A stretch of DNA of 19,550 nucleotides from Rhodothermia bacterium (GCA_007122185.1 SKUI01000261.1:1-19550); one strand, 5' to 3'. Shown: positions 7,651 to 15,307, counted from the first letter of the stretch. Notes: generated by a model not told the origin, from the letters alone. Made by a program: numbers and translations.

Positions 7651-8912
7651 GGGGCCTCTCTTTTTTGGGCTGCAGCCAAACCCGTATCTTTTAACAGCTC
7701 TTTTACGGTTTCCTCGGATGTTTTTCTTTTGCGTATCGTTTTGTGATACCCTTCCGCAGTAATCAGCACCTCCGCCGGAAGCGCCCTTCGGTTGTACTGG
7801 GAAGCCATGGTCATACCGTAAGCTCCGGTATCACGTATGGCCAGATAGTCGCCAGGTTTGCTTTCCGGCAATGCTCTGTCCAGACCCAGCATGTCGCCGC
7901 TTTCACAGATATTTCCTGCAATATGATAGGTTCGGGATGTTTCATGAGTATCCGCACTGATATTTACAACCTCATGGTATGCTTCATACAGCGCCGGGCG
8001 AAGCAGATGGTTGAAACCCGTGTCCGTCCCAAGGAAAATCTTGCGACCCTGGTCTTTGACCGTATTTACCTGGGTGAGAAGAATCCCCGCCGGACCTACA
8101 ATCCATCTTCCGGGTTCGAAGAAAAAGGATACCGGATTTTTGGTGGTTTCAAGAAACGCTTTCAGCCGCTTCGAAGCCAGGTCTGCAAACCGGTCAAGAT
8201 CAAAAGGCGCCTCATCATGTCTGTAGGGAATCGGAATCCCGCCACCAAAATTGATGAAAGCCAGATCATCCATACCGGCGGATGATTTCAACAGCACCTC
8301 AATTTCCGCAAGCAGGTTTTCGGGCTCCTGGATCCCGCTGCCTATATGAGCATGGATCCCACGGATTCGGACACCGTGTTCTCCAGCCACACGAACCGCC
8401 TCTGGGATCAGGTCCAACCGGATCCCAAACTTGCTGTCCTGGTTCCCCGTATCCACCTTGGCATGATGCCCGTCGCTAATATCCGGTTTGATACGGATGC
8501 TGCATTCCGACCCGGGATACGCTTCACAAAATGATCTGAGCCTGCCAAGGGATCCGATATTCAGGATCACCCTTTCTTTTGCCGCTCCCTGCATCTCCGC
8601 GTCGGTCATATTGTTTTCTGTATAGAATATATGCTTCGGGTCGGTTCCCAGTTCCAGGCACAAAAGCACTTCTTCATAGCTTACCGTATCGAACCCAAAT
8701 CCCTCGCCGGATATAATACGGATGATGTGAGGGTTGTCATTTGCTTTGACAGCGTAAAGCCAGGATACCGGAAGGTCGGGAAACAGACGCTTCAGCATCT
8801 GACAACGCTCGCGGATCATGGATTCCATATACACATAGGTAGGCGTTCCCCATTTCTGTGCAATGGCAAGCAACCGGTCGGGGTCAACCGGCAAAGATGG
8901 GTTGGGTTGCAT
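7647..8912 (-). CDS. lysA: Diaminopimelate decarboxylase
   Basis: A 421-residue fold-type III PLP enzyme that decarboxylates meso-diaminopimelate to L-lysine, the last step of lysine synthesis. The PLP lysine is K56 in YAVKAN. H189-I-G-S-G (189-193), the phosphate-binding NFGGGI (221-226), EPGR (266-269), the active-site C336-E-S-G-D at the dimer interface, and DTGAYG/SQYN (361-374) all match the LysA family. Length is usual. It is the first gene of a four-gene minus-strand unit and starts with ATG at 8912, facing the acylase-like gene across an 81-bp gap. The related ornithine/arginine or carboxynorspermidine decarboxylases are less likely because CESGD and EPGR fit LysA best. Confidence 0.93.
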   Translation of the reverse strand: MQPNPSLPVDPDRLLAIAQKWGTPTYVYMESMIRERCQMLKRLFPDLPVSWLYAVKANDNPHIIRIISGEGFGFDTVSYEEVLLCLELGTDPKHIFYTENNMTDAEMQGAAKERVILNIGSLGRLRSFCEAYPGSECSIRIKPDISDGHHAKVDTGNQDSKFGIRLDLIPEAVRVAGEHGVRIRGIHAHIGSGIQEPENLLAEIEVLLKSSAGMDDLAFINFGGGIPIPYRHDEAPFDLDRFADLASKRLKAFLETTKNPVSFFFEPGRWIVGPAGILLTQVNTVKDQGRKIFLGTDTGFNHLLRPALYEAYHEVVNISADTHETSRTYHIAGNICESGDMLGLDRALPESKPGDYLAIRDTGAYGMTMASQYNRRALPAEVLITAEGYHKTIRKRKTSEETVKELLKDTGLAAAQKREAP

Positions 8913-8944
8913 TTATGTAAACGGTTCTGGTATAGAATTCGTAA

Positions 8945-8971
8945 TTTGTGCATTATTTCATAAACTATAAA
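8945..8971 (+). promoter_or_regulatory. Candidate promoter of the acylase-like/GH3 unit
   Basis: TTTG (8945-8948) is followed after 17 bp by TATAAACT (8966-8973), a partial match to the TTTG/TAnnTTTG pattern and a fair sigma-70-like box. It sits 20-50 bp before the ATG at 8994, in an AT-rich gap shared with the divergent lysA start. No Shine-Dalgarno sequence follows it. Confidence 0.3.
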
Positions 8972-8993
8972 CTTACACATATTTTCCTGTTTG

Positions 8994-11435
8994 ATGAAAT
9001 GGATATCACAGCTTTCCGCTGTCAGGATTGCCATCCTTTTTATCGTTCTCATTGTGGTGATCTCCGGATTGTCCGTTTACTGGACTTCCTACCGTGTGGT
9101 TCCTTCCCTGGGCGATACGGTAACCTTGAAAGGACTGATAGGGGAAGTGACGGTCGCATGGGACGACTACCAGGTGCCCCGCATCACGGCAAGTCATGAG
9201 TCGGACTTATTTCTGGCGATGGGTTTTCTGCATGCACGCGACCGTCTGTGGCAGATGACCAGGAAGCAATACAAGCTGGAGGGGCTTCATTCAAGGGAAA
9301 TCGCAGAATCCATGGTGGACACTGACCGCTTTTTTCTCACGATGTCCTTCGGCGCCATAGCAAAGGAAGTATATCACCAGTTACCGCAACAGGAGAAAGA
9401 TTTGTTGGATGGCTACGCCAAGGGAGTCAACGCGTTCATCGACAAGCATCACAGACATTTGCCGCCCGAGTTTGCCCTTAGTGATGTGCGGCCGATAGCC
9501 TGGAAACCCTGGCACTCTATCGGTGTATTGATTCTCTGGAGCTGGGATCAGCAGCAGGCGTTCTGGGCCAAACCATCAATGGCTTATCTTCATTTTATTG
9601 AAGATGGTATGTCAATCGGTGCGCTGACCGGCATGGACAATGCCAAAGAGTTCTTATGGGGCTCTGGTCAACCTTCCATGAAGGAAAACGCATACATTTC
9701 ACTTCTGGATGACTTTTACCGCTTTTCTGGAGCTGCCTCTCCCCCTCTGAGCGGTTTAACGGGAACCGGGGCGGCCTTTGCCAGGACCGGGACCAACCCA
9801 TTCGGTCTTCTGACTTATACCAGGGAGTCCCTGCTGGCACTGCCTGATCCGAAATACGAAATGGTGCTGCAAAATCAAGACAACTGGTATTATGGAGTAA
9901 CAATACCGGGTCTGCCGGTTTTCATCAGCGGTCAGAACGAAAACCTTGCCTGGAATATACTGCCGCTGATTTCCGATAATGGCTATTTTTTTACCGGTGA
10001 GCTGTTCCGTGATCCGCCATCACTGCCCGTTGACTGGGAAAATGATCCTGACATCGAAGCCCGCCTGAATCCAAACCTGAGTCTTGATCGCCACATCCTT
10101 CCTTTGCGGAATGGAGGCGAGCTGATGGTTGTAACCAAAAGGGCAGGTCACAGACCGGTCGTGGCCGCCTCGGAGGAATACAACCGATATCTGGCTTTTG
10201 AATGGGCGGGCCCGGTTGAAACAGATGATATAGCTGCGCTTTTCAGCATCAGGAGCGCATCCGGTCCGGAACAACTGCAGCGCGCTGCCGAGTCACTTGC
10301 CATATCCCCGGTCCAGATTCTTTATGTCACTTCTGGCGGACAAACCGGACGCATCGCAGGTGGTAAACTGATCACGGATTCCCAGCCGTTCCGGATTAAA
10401 GAGACCGTTGAAAGCAGCACCCCGCTTTCAACCATTAACGCATCTGCCATACTGCCTCATCAGCACAATGCTTCCGGCAATCCGGTCGTATTTGTCGAGC
10501 AATCCGGCCCGGCACATACAAACGCAGGCGAAAAGTGTCTGTTTGCCCCTCCATGGAACAGATCTGAAAGAATATTGCAGCTTTTAGAGCAGACCCCTGA
10601 AGACCGGCTGGTTTCTGACATCATCGGACAATGGTCAAACGACACATACTCTTCATATGCTGCGGAATTGACACCAATTATCGTCTCAGCCCTCGAAGTG
10701 TCGGTAACGGAGAATGGTACTGATCCTCTACTGGAACTCGTTATCCCCTATCTGAGAAATTGGAATTACAGGTTCGACCCAAATGAAACAGCGGCGACCC
10801 TTTTCCAGCTATTCCAAAAAACCGCCGCCCGGAATCTCTATAGCCCCTGGCTTAAGGATCGTGATATCCAAATGCTCTTCATCACTCCAAATATCCTTTA
10901 TTCTGCGGTTTTCAAGCTTCTCGTTCACCCGGAAAAATGGCCGGAAACTCACCCAAGTACACATCGAGAGTGGATTGCCGGCAGCATGAAGGAGGCGCTT
11001 GGGTTTCTGGAATCAAACTACGGCAACGAACCGTACGACTGGCAGTGGAACAGGGTTGTTGATGGCACCTTTCTGCCGTTGCTTTTTGAAGAGACCAGAA
11101 AGAACAGCAGATCAGCCCGGTTGGCGGAAAGAAATCTGTTTCAACCTGAGGGAATGACTGTTTCAGGTTCTCCTCACTCCATCAAAGCCATGCATGCGCA
11201 GCAAAACCAAAGTACTGTCTCAACAGCAGCTGATGTCACCATGAAAGGCATTATGATGGTTCAACCGGAACAAAGTTATTATTCTGTTTTGAGTACCGGC
11301 CAGTCAGGCAACCTCTTTTCCGGGCACTTCATCGACCAGTTCATGTTGTGGAACCAGGGGATGATGAAACAACCGGTACGACTACCTCCCGGCCAAACGC
11401 ATAACATTCAAAACATTCAAAGATTTATACCATGA
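8994..11435 (+). CDS. Penicillin-acylase-family protein with altered nucleophile region
   Basis: About 813 residues from the ATG at 8994; an in-frame TTG just before it is a poorer start. A membrane anchor (roughly 10-32) precedes the periplasmic body. The N-terminal part matches the acylase alpha chain: VTVAWDDYQVPRITASHESD, then GFLHARDRLWQM. Beta-chain landmarks include VTIPGLPVFISGQNENLAW and the C-terminal STGQSGNLFSGHFIDQF. Family members self-cleave before a serine in a GSNNW-like motif; here the site reads G257-T258-G259-A-A-F, and the downstream NDPHL-like motif is absent. Threonine can serve in Ntn hydrolases, but loss of the surrounding residues suggests a non-processed or inactive protein. 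It overlaps the GH3 start by 4 bp. Substrate unknown. Confidence 0.82.
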   Translation: MKWISQLSAVRIAILFIVLIVVISGLSVYWTSYRVVPSLGDTVTLKGLIGEVTVAWDDYQVPRITASHESDLFLAMGFLHARDRLWQMTRKQYKLEGLHSREIAESMVDTDRFFLTMSFGAIAKEVYHQLPQQEKDLLDGYAKGVNAFIDKHHRHLPPEFALSDVRPIAWKPWHSIGVLILWSWDQQQAFWAKPSMAYLHFIEDGMSIGALTGMDNAKEFLWGSGQPSMKENAYISLLDDFYRFSGAASPPLSGLTGTGAAFARTGTNPFGLLTYTRESLLALPDPKYEMVLQNQDNWYYGVTIPGLPVFISGQNENLAWNILPLISDNGYFFTGELFRDPPSLPVDWENDPDIEARLNPNLSLDRHILPLRNGGELMVVTKRAGHRPVVAASEEYNRYLAFEWAGPVETDDIAALFSIRSASGPEQLQRAAESLAISPVQILYVTSGGQTGRIAGGKLITDSQPFRIKETVESSTPLSTINASAILPHQHNASGNPVVFVEQSGPAHTNAGEKCLFAPPWNRSERILQLLEQTPEDRLVSDIIGQWSNDTYSSYAAELTPIIVSALEVSVTENGTDPLLELVIPYLRNWNYRFDPNETAATLFQLFQKTAARNLYSPWLKDRDIQMLFITPNILYSAVFKLLVHPEKWPETHPSTHREWIAGSMKEALGFLESNYGNEPYDWQWNRVVDGTFLPLLFEETRKNSRSARLAERNLFQPEGMTVSGSPHSIKAMHAQQNQSTVSTAADVTMKGIMMVQPEQSYYSVLSTGQSGNLFSGHFIDQFMLWNQGMMKQPVRLPPGQTHNIQNIQRFIP

Positions 11436-13264
11436 CCCAGGGACTATCATACGGACAGCGCCCGGCTTTCGCCATTGTAGTTGCATTCTCGTTGTTGTTT
11501 TTCAGTGTACATACGCTCGTTTCTTGCGGATCACATGTGACACTGGCGGAAGATCCCGCATATGTCCCTATCGAAAACGGAAAAATGCCCTCCCTGCTAC
11601 CGGAAGAACAGGAACACCTGGAACAACTGATGGCGTCCATGACCCTTCGGCAGAAAATTGGTCAGATGTTTGTGGTTGCTGCCCGGGGCGGTTTTTATTC
11701 AGCAAACGACCCTGTATGGCATCGTATGACAGACGAAGTTGTGGAAAATGAAGTCGGCGGCATTATGTTTTTCAGCGGCAACATCTACGATCAGGCCATT
11801 GTAACAAATCGTCTTCAAATAAAAAGCCGGATCCCGCTCTGGGTGAGTCAGGACATGGAATTCGGCGCAGCCATGAGAATTCCGCAGGCCACCTACTTCA
11901 CTCCCGCCATGGGTATTGCAGCCACAGGAAATCCCCATTTTGCCTATCAGAAAGGATATGTTACTGGCATTGAAGCCTCTTCACTTGGCATCCATCAGAT
12001 ATATGCACCGGTTCTGGATGTGAATAACAATCCTCTTAACCCGGTAATCAATGTCAGATCCTATTCCGAAAATCCGGATACGGTTGCCATGTACGGCATC
12101 GCTTTCATGAAGGGCGCCCGGGATGCCGGTGTCATGTCCACCGCAAAACATTTTCCGGGGCACGGCGACACGGACGTCGATTCGCACCTGGACCTGCCTG
12201 TCCTGCCCTTTGATTACCATCGCCTCTCCACGCTGGAGCTGATTCCGTTCCGCGAAGCGATCAAGGCGGGTCTTCCGAGCGTAATGACAGCACATGTCGC
12301 TCTACCTGAAATTGCCCGAAATGCCGGACATCCCGGAACGCTGGATCCCTATATCACCCAGACATTGCTGCGGGATACACTTGCTTTCGACGGTCTGATC
12401 GTTACCGATGGAATGGGCATGCGAGGTATCCGCAACTATTTCAATGCCGGCGAAGCGGCAGTCCTCGCCGTAAAGGCAGGTATTGACCTTATTTTACTTC
12501 CCACCGATCTTGCAGATGCCATGGATGCCGTACAACTGGCGGTCCTTTCCGGTGAGATAACTGAAGAGCGTATCAGCGACTCAGTGCGTCGGATCCTGAC
12601 GGAAAAATTCAGGGCGGGCCTGTTCCGGAATCCTCAAATTGTGGACATCGATCGGTTGCCTGATGTCGTCAGCACCAGAGAACATCGGCTGATTGCAGAT
12701 CATATTGCAAAAAAATCCATTACCTTGCTGAGGAACAAGGATCAGCTAATACCACTGGTAGATAATCGTTTTGACAGGATCAGCATTGTAAATATCACTG
12801 ATGGAAGAAGGCAGCCGGATGATCACATTTCCCGGATGCTCGACGGACAATTCCGGGAGGTGCTTACAGTGACAATGCACGCCGGACAGTGTGAGCGTGA
12901 CAGCTTGAAGGCGGTCGATGCGATAAAGTCTGCAGATCTTGTGATTGCCGTTTCCCACATTGCGATCCGGACTGCCGAAGACATCAGCCTCGACGACACC
13001 ATTACTCCTTTCATGGATCACATCTTTCAGAGCGGACTTCCGGTAGTAGCCGTTTCACTCGGAACTCCCTATGCCATCCTCAATATGGCCGAAGCCGACG
13101 TACATTTGCTCGGCTGGTCGCCACACCAAAGGCAGCAGACAGCCGTATCAAACGCAATAATGGGACTCGCCTCAATCAACGGCCGGTTGCAGGTCTCCAT
13201 ACCACCGCTCTACACCATGGGTGATGGCATATTTGTATCTCCCTACAAAATGGACAACCTATGA
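11432..13264 (+). CDS. Glycoside hydrolase family 3 lipoprotein (NagZ-like beta-N-acetylhexosaminidase)
   Basis: A 610-residue exported protein. The N-terminus has a hydrophobic signal (11-30) ending in the lipobox LVSC with C32, so it should be anchored to a membrane by lipid. The GH3 catalytic barrel shows RSYSENP (209-215), K239-H240-F-P-G-H-G, and the DSH (250-252) that supplies the Asp-His general-acid pair of the NagZ branch. The nucleophile is D326 in VTDGMGM. NagZ enzymes remove beta-linked N-acetylglucosamine from wall fragments. A C-terminal region (about 400-610) resembles the second GH3 domain. Many relatives in this phylum carry a fused beta-lactamase-like domain; this one stops without it. 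Its ATG overlaps the acylase-like stop (ATGA). Confidence 0.88.
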   Translation: MTQGLSYGQRPAFAIVVAFSLLFFSVHTLVSCGSHVTLAEDPAYVPIENGKMPSLLPEEQEHLEQLMASMTLRQKIGQMFVVAARGGFYSANDPVWHRMTDEVVENEVGGIMFFSGNIYDQAIVTNRLQIKSRIPLWVSQDMEFGAAMRIPQATYFTPAMGIAATGNPHFAYQKGYVTGIEASSLGIHQIYAPVLDVNNNPLNPVINVRSYSENPDTVAMYGIAFMKGARDAGVMSTAKHFPGHGDTDVDSHLDLPVLPFDYHRLSTLELIPFREAIKAGLPSVMTAHVALPEIARNAGHPGTLDPYITQTLLRDTLAFDGLIVTDGMGMRGIRNYFNAGEAAVLAVKAGIDLILLPTDLADAMDAVQLAVLSGEITEERISDSVRRILTEKFRAGLFRNPQIVDIDRLPDVVSTREHRLIADHIAKKSITLLRNKDQLIPLVDNRFDRISIVNITDGRRQPDDHISRMLDGQFREVLTVTMHAGQCERDSLKAVDAIKSADLVIAVSHIAIRTAEDISLDDTITPFMDHIFQSGLPVVAVSLGTPYAILNMAEADVHLLGWSPHQRQQTAVSNAIMGLASINGRLQVSIPPLYTMGDGIFVSPYKMDNL

Positions 13265-13285
13265 AATGGCCATTAGTGCTTCCCA

Positions 13286-13330
13286 TCACACAGAAGCATG
13301 ATTATAACCGTCATGGACTTTTCATGTGAC
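13286..13330 (+). repeat. 45-bp intergenic repeat, copy 1
   Basis: This element starts 22 bp after the GH3 stop. It shares 39 of 45 bases with copy 2, which begins 92 bp further on. It is bounded by a short inverted pair, TCACA (13286-13290) and TGTGA (13325-13329), and holds the core GCATGATTATAA followed by CGTCATGGAC. It is not part of a recognisable gene. Confidence 0.75.
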
Positions 13331-13356
13331 GTCAGAACCGAAGGTCGCGAAGTGCT

Positions 13357-13412
13357 ATGTCCATGACCGTCGCCCGGTCACACAAGAGCATGATTATAAT
13401 CGTCATGGACAT
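13357..13412. other. Inverted segment able to pair with either repeat copy
   Basis: ATGTCCATGAC (13357-13367) is the exact reverse complement of GTCATGGACAT (13402-13412) in copy 2, an 11-bp stem with a 34-nt loop. Its inner 9 bases (13359-13367) also pair with GTCATGGAC (13310-13318) in copy 1, with a 40-nt loop. The two pairings exclude each other. It is either a truncated inverted third repeat copy or a switch-like RNA fold upstream of the deaminase gene. Confidence 0.5.
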
Positions 13413-13422
13413 TCTATGTGAC
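13378..13422 (+). repeat. 45-bp intergenic repeat, copy 2
   Basis: This is the second copy, same orientation and length as copy 1, with 6 substitutions and no gap. Its ends form a longer perfect inverted pair, GGTCACA (13376-13382) and TGTGACC (13417-13423), and its core contains the 10-bp palindrome GATTATAATC. It ends 25 bp before the deaminase ATG, so transcripts of that gene from any upstream promoter would carry it. Confidence 0.75.
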
Positions 13423-13447
13423 CTTATAAATCAAAAATTATAAACTG

Positions 13448-14272
13448 ATGAAAAATGTAACGTGGGAACTACTCGAATCACGATGCTACACCCCCTATTC
13501 CGGAAAAACCGATACCTGCATTATCAAGGGTGAATCCGAAACCCTCTATCCGGGAATAAGAATAGAAAATGTTTCATTCCCCCTTTCTGTTGATGCCGTG
13601 CAGTCTGCTGTTTTTTCCTGTCTCAGTGAGGGGGATAGGCCTCAAATCCTTATCCTCCCGATATCGCACAATGCAATAAAAAGGCAAGGCGGCACAATAG
13701 GAGAAATAAAAAAGACTCATGAAGCGGATTCAGACCAGGTATTTAAAAACACGGATGGTGTGCCGGATCCATGCCACAGCCATTTGGTGCGCTACTGGTG
13801 CGATGTTTTCAATCTTCAGTGTTTCGTGCGCGAGCACCCAGTTCATGAGAATGGCGAAAAGTTGTTTATGACCAGTGAAACGCTGACGGATATTGAAAGG
13901 CTTAAAGAACTTACGGAAAGATGCATCATCCCCTACTCCTCATTTCCCGTTTCCGCCCTGCTGCAGGCTGATAACGGAATTTTTTCAGGTGTAAACATTG
14001 AAACTACCGACTGGCAGAAAGGGCTTTGTGCCGAGAGAGTGGCCATTGCCAAAGCAAAAGCCTCCGGTGCCCGGACTTTTAAGGAAATTCATGTCTATGC
14101 ACCTCAAAGCGATTATGTAAGCCCGTGCGGTGCCTGTCGCCAGGTGTTGATGGAACATATGGAGGATGGGGTCATGTACCTGCATCACAGCGATACGGAG
14201 TGCTCCCGTTTGACGGTTTCTGATCTGCTGCCCTACCAGTTCAAAGCCCGGCATCTTGGTCACCGTCCATGA
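13448..14272 (+). CDS. cdd: Two-domain cytidine deaminase, inactive domain first
   Basis: A 274-residue protein made of two cytidine-deaminase-like halves. The C-terminal half (about 145-265) is catalytic: IPYSSFPVSALL (161-172), N183-I-E185, C194-A-E196 (zinc ligand and proton shuttle) and P226-C227-G-A-C230-R-Q (the other two zinc ligands). It should hydrolyse cytidine and deoxycytidine to uridine forms for pyrimidine salvage. The N-terminal half (1-75) keeps the fold pattern (CYTPYSGK, GIRIENVSFPLSVDAVQSA) but has D49-A-V51 where C-A-E belongs, so it cannot bind zinc. E. coli Cdd is also two-domain, but there the active half comes first. It is followed by the kinase-like gene after 27 bp, and two repeats lie upstream. 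Confidence 0.85.
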   Translation: MKNVTWELLESRCYTPYSGKTDTCIIKGESETLYPGIRIENVSFPLSVDAVQSAVFSCLSEGDRPQILILPISHNAIKRQGGTIGEIKKTHEADSDQVFKNTDGVPDPCHSHLVRYWCDVFNLQCFVREHPVHENGEKLFMTSETLTDIERLKELTERCIIPYSSFPVSALLQADNGIFSGVNIETTDWQKGLCAERVAIAKAKASGARTFKEIHVYAPQSDYVSPCGACRQVLMEHMEDGVMYLHHSDTECSRLTVSDLLPYQFKARHLGHRP

Positions 14273-14299
14273 GATCTGCCAACACAATACAGTAATGAA

Positions 14300-14944
14300 A
14301 TGAAATACATAGCAATAATCGATTACAGTCGCCTTGACCATCCCCTCTTTATGAAATCCTTTTCCGAGGCCATGGGTCAACAGAATGACTGTTCCGGGAT
14401 TATCATACACGGAGACAGCGGGTACACAGATCGCCTGATGCAGACGGGAATAATGAGAGAAGATGCGGTGCTACGAAGTACGAGCGATCTGAACCATCGG
14501 ATTGTTGCCCTTTTGGCCGACAATGGAGTCTCCTCTGTGGGTGTCAATGGCTACCAGAAAAACATTATCTCGCTCTCAGGTCCGAAACTGAACATAGACA
14601 GGCATTGGATTGATTCACGGCCTCCGGGTACACATCTGATACTTTCAAATTTGGTCAGGGACGAATCACATCAAAAGATTACGCCGGTTTCCCTTCGAGT
14701 CCTGGCCGATGCGCTCAGTGCCCGGCTGGAATGCGGGACTGTGATACTCTTCTCCCGGGAGGATAGCAGCGATTCTTTTTTTACTGACAGTCCAAAACAG
14801 AAAACTAACGGTACAAAGAGCAGAGACGATTTACTCAGAATGGTTCCGGAGGAGTTGCTGCCCCCTCCCAAAAACAGCTATCTTGGCACGACCTACGCCT
14901 TCGGGAATCTGCCCGACATAAGCGGTTTTCATAGTCTCTCTTGA
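14300..14944 (+). CDS. Degenerate amino-acid-kinase-fold protein (acetylglutamate-kinase-like)
   Basis: A 214-residue protein, no signal or membrane segment. The middle resembles acetylglutamate kinase: IIIHGDSGYTDRLMQTGI (34-51) where ArgB has VVHGGGP...LGI, then LNHRIVALLADNGVSSVGVN (64-83) against the ArgB stretch VNKELVALLNKHGGKAVGLSG. VSLRVLADALSARL (130-143) then VILFSRED matches the substrate-site helix and LTD strand. The N-terminal lysine-glycine ATP loop is replaced by IAIIDYSRLD, HGGG has become HGDS, and the later G-G-M-x-x-K motif is absent. It is also shorter than ArgB (about 255-300). I infer a non-kinase relative, function unknown. It is probably cotranscribed with the deaminase. 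Confidence 0.55.
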   Translation: MKYIAIIDYSRLDHPLFMKSFSEAMGQQNDCSGIIIHGDSGYTDRLMQTGIMREDAVLRSTSDLNHRIVALLADNGVSSVGVNGYQKNIISLSGPKLNIDRHWIDSRPPGTHLILSNLVRDESHQKITPVSLRVLADALSARLECGTVILFSREDSSDSFFTDSPKQKTNGTKSRDDLLRMVPEELLPPPKNSYLGTTYAFGNLPDISGFHSLS

Positions 14945-14974
14945 GAAAAACCACAGAATAATCATGGGTTTTTC
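14945..14974 (+). terminator. Hairpin at the end of the deaminase/kinase-like unit
   Basis: GAAAAACC (14945-14952) pairs with GGTTTTTC (14967-14974) across a 14-nt loop, immediately after the TGA. T residues lie inside the stem and not after it, so it is not a classical intrinsic terminator, but its position suggests it ends or protects the transcript. The following 60 bp is AT-rich with no gene. Confidence 0.45.
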
Positions 14975-15036
14975 CCAAATAATCAAAAATAATTCACTAA
15001 ATCTGCTTATTTATATCCTAATTAGCGATTTTTAAC

Positions 15037-15072
15037 TTGACATGTTGGATTGCTTATATTTAGCTTCCAACA
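15037..15072 (+). promoter_or_regulatory. Promoter-like region and inverted repeat before the histone-like gene
   Basis: TTGACA (15037-15042) and TATATTTA (15055-15062) look like promoter boxes, though 12 bp apart is short for a standard promoter. A 7-bp inverted pair, TGTTGGA (15043-15049) and TCCAACA (15066-15072), surrounds the TATATT element, as an operator would. A transcript from here would have a leader of about 60 nt ending in GGAG (15123-15126), 7 nt before the ATG, one of the few clear Shine-Dalgarno sequences in the window. Confidence 0.4.
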
Positions 15073-15133
15073 AACGGAGGCGAGACGTCTTCTTGTAACA
15101 TGTAATTCAATTGAAAATTAACGGAGTCAATTC

Positions 15134-15307
15134 ATGAACAGATTCAACGAAATAAAAACTTTGGTTGATGATTTAGAGGTGGATATGGAGAAGTTTTACA
15201 GCAAGGGTAATAAAACTGCTGGAACTCGTGCAAGAAAAATACTCCAGGATCTTAAAAAATTGTCTCAGGAAATCCGTGTTGATATCCAAAACAGTAAGAA
15301 ACACTAG
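15134..15307 (+). CDS. Histone H1-like (Hc1-type) nucleoid protein
   Basis: A small 57-residue gene starting MNRFNEIKTLVDDLEVDMEK. The centre, YSKGNKTAGTRARKILQDLK (22-41), followed by KLSQEIRVDIQ, is the signature of the small histone H1-like/Hc1 family of Chlamydiae and FCB bacteria, thought to bind DNA and help compact the nucleoid. The first two thirds are predicted helical; net charge is modestly positive (9 Lys and 4 Arg against 9 acidic). It lacks the long lysine/alanine-rich tail of chlamydial Hc1. It has its own promoter-like region, a GGAG ribosome binding site and two downstream hairpins, so it looks like a single, probably well expressed gene. Confidence 0.85.
   Translation: MNRFNEIKTLVDDLEVDMEKFYSKGNKTAGTRARKILQDLKKLSQEIRVDIQNSKKH

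Noticed and set aside
7204..8285. Two 180-codon plus-strand frames opposite the aldolase and lysA genes
   Set aside because: Both aldolase and decarboxylase are full length with intact active sites; these frames are composition-driven shadows.
8991..8993. TTG as start of the acylase-like gene
   Set aside because: An ATG follows immediately at 8994 and neither has a better ribosome binding site, so the ATG is preferred.
13325..13382. CRP-type site from TGTGA and TCACA
   Set aside because: The two halves are 48 bp apart between copies, and within each copy the order is reversed, so no proper CRP site is formed.
13286..13422. A two-unit CRISPR array
   Set aside because: The units are imperfect, only two, and the intervening 47 bp contains an inverted piece of the repeat; no cas gene is nearby.
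13261..13443. Short open frames through the repeats (22 codons from 13261, 28 codons from 13357)
   Set aside because: Two different frames are open across the repeat, the peptides match nothing known, and pairing between segments explains the conservation better.
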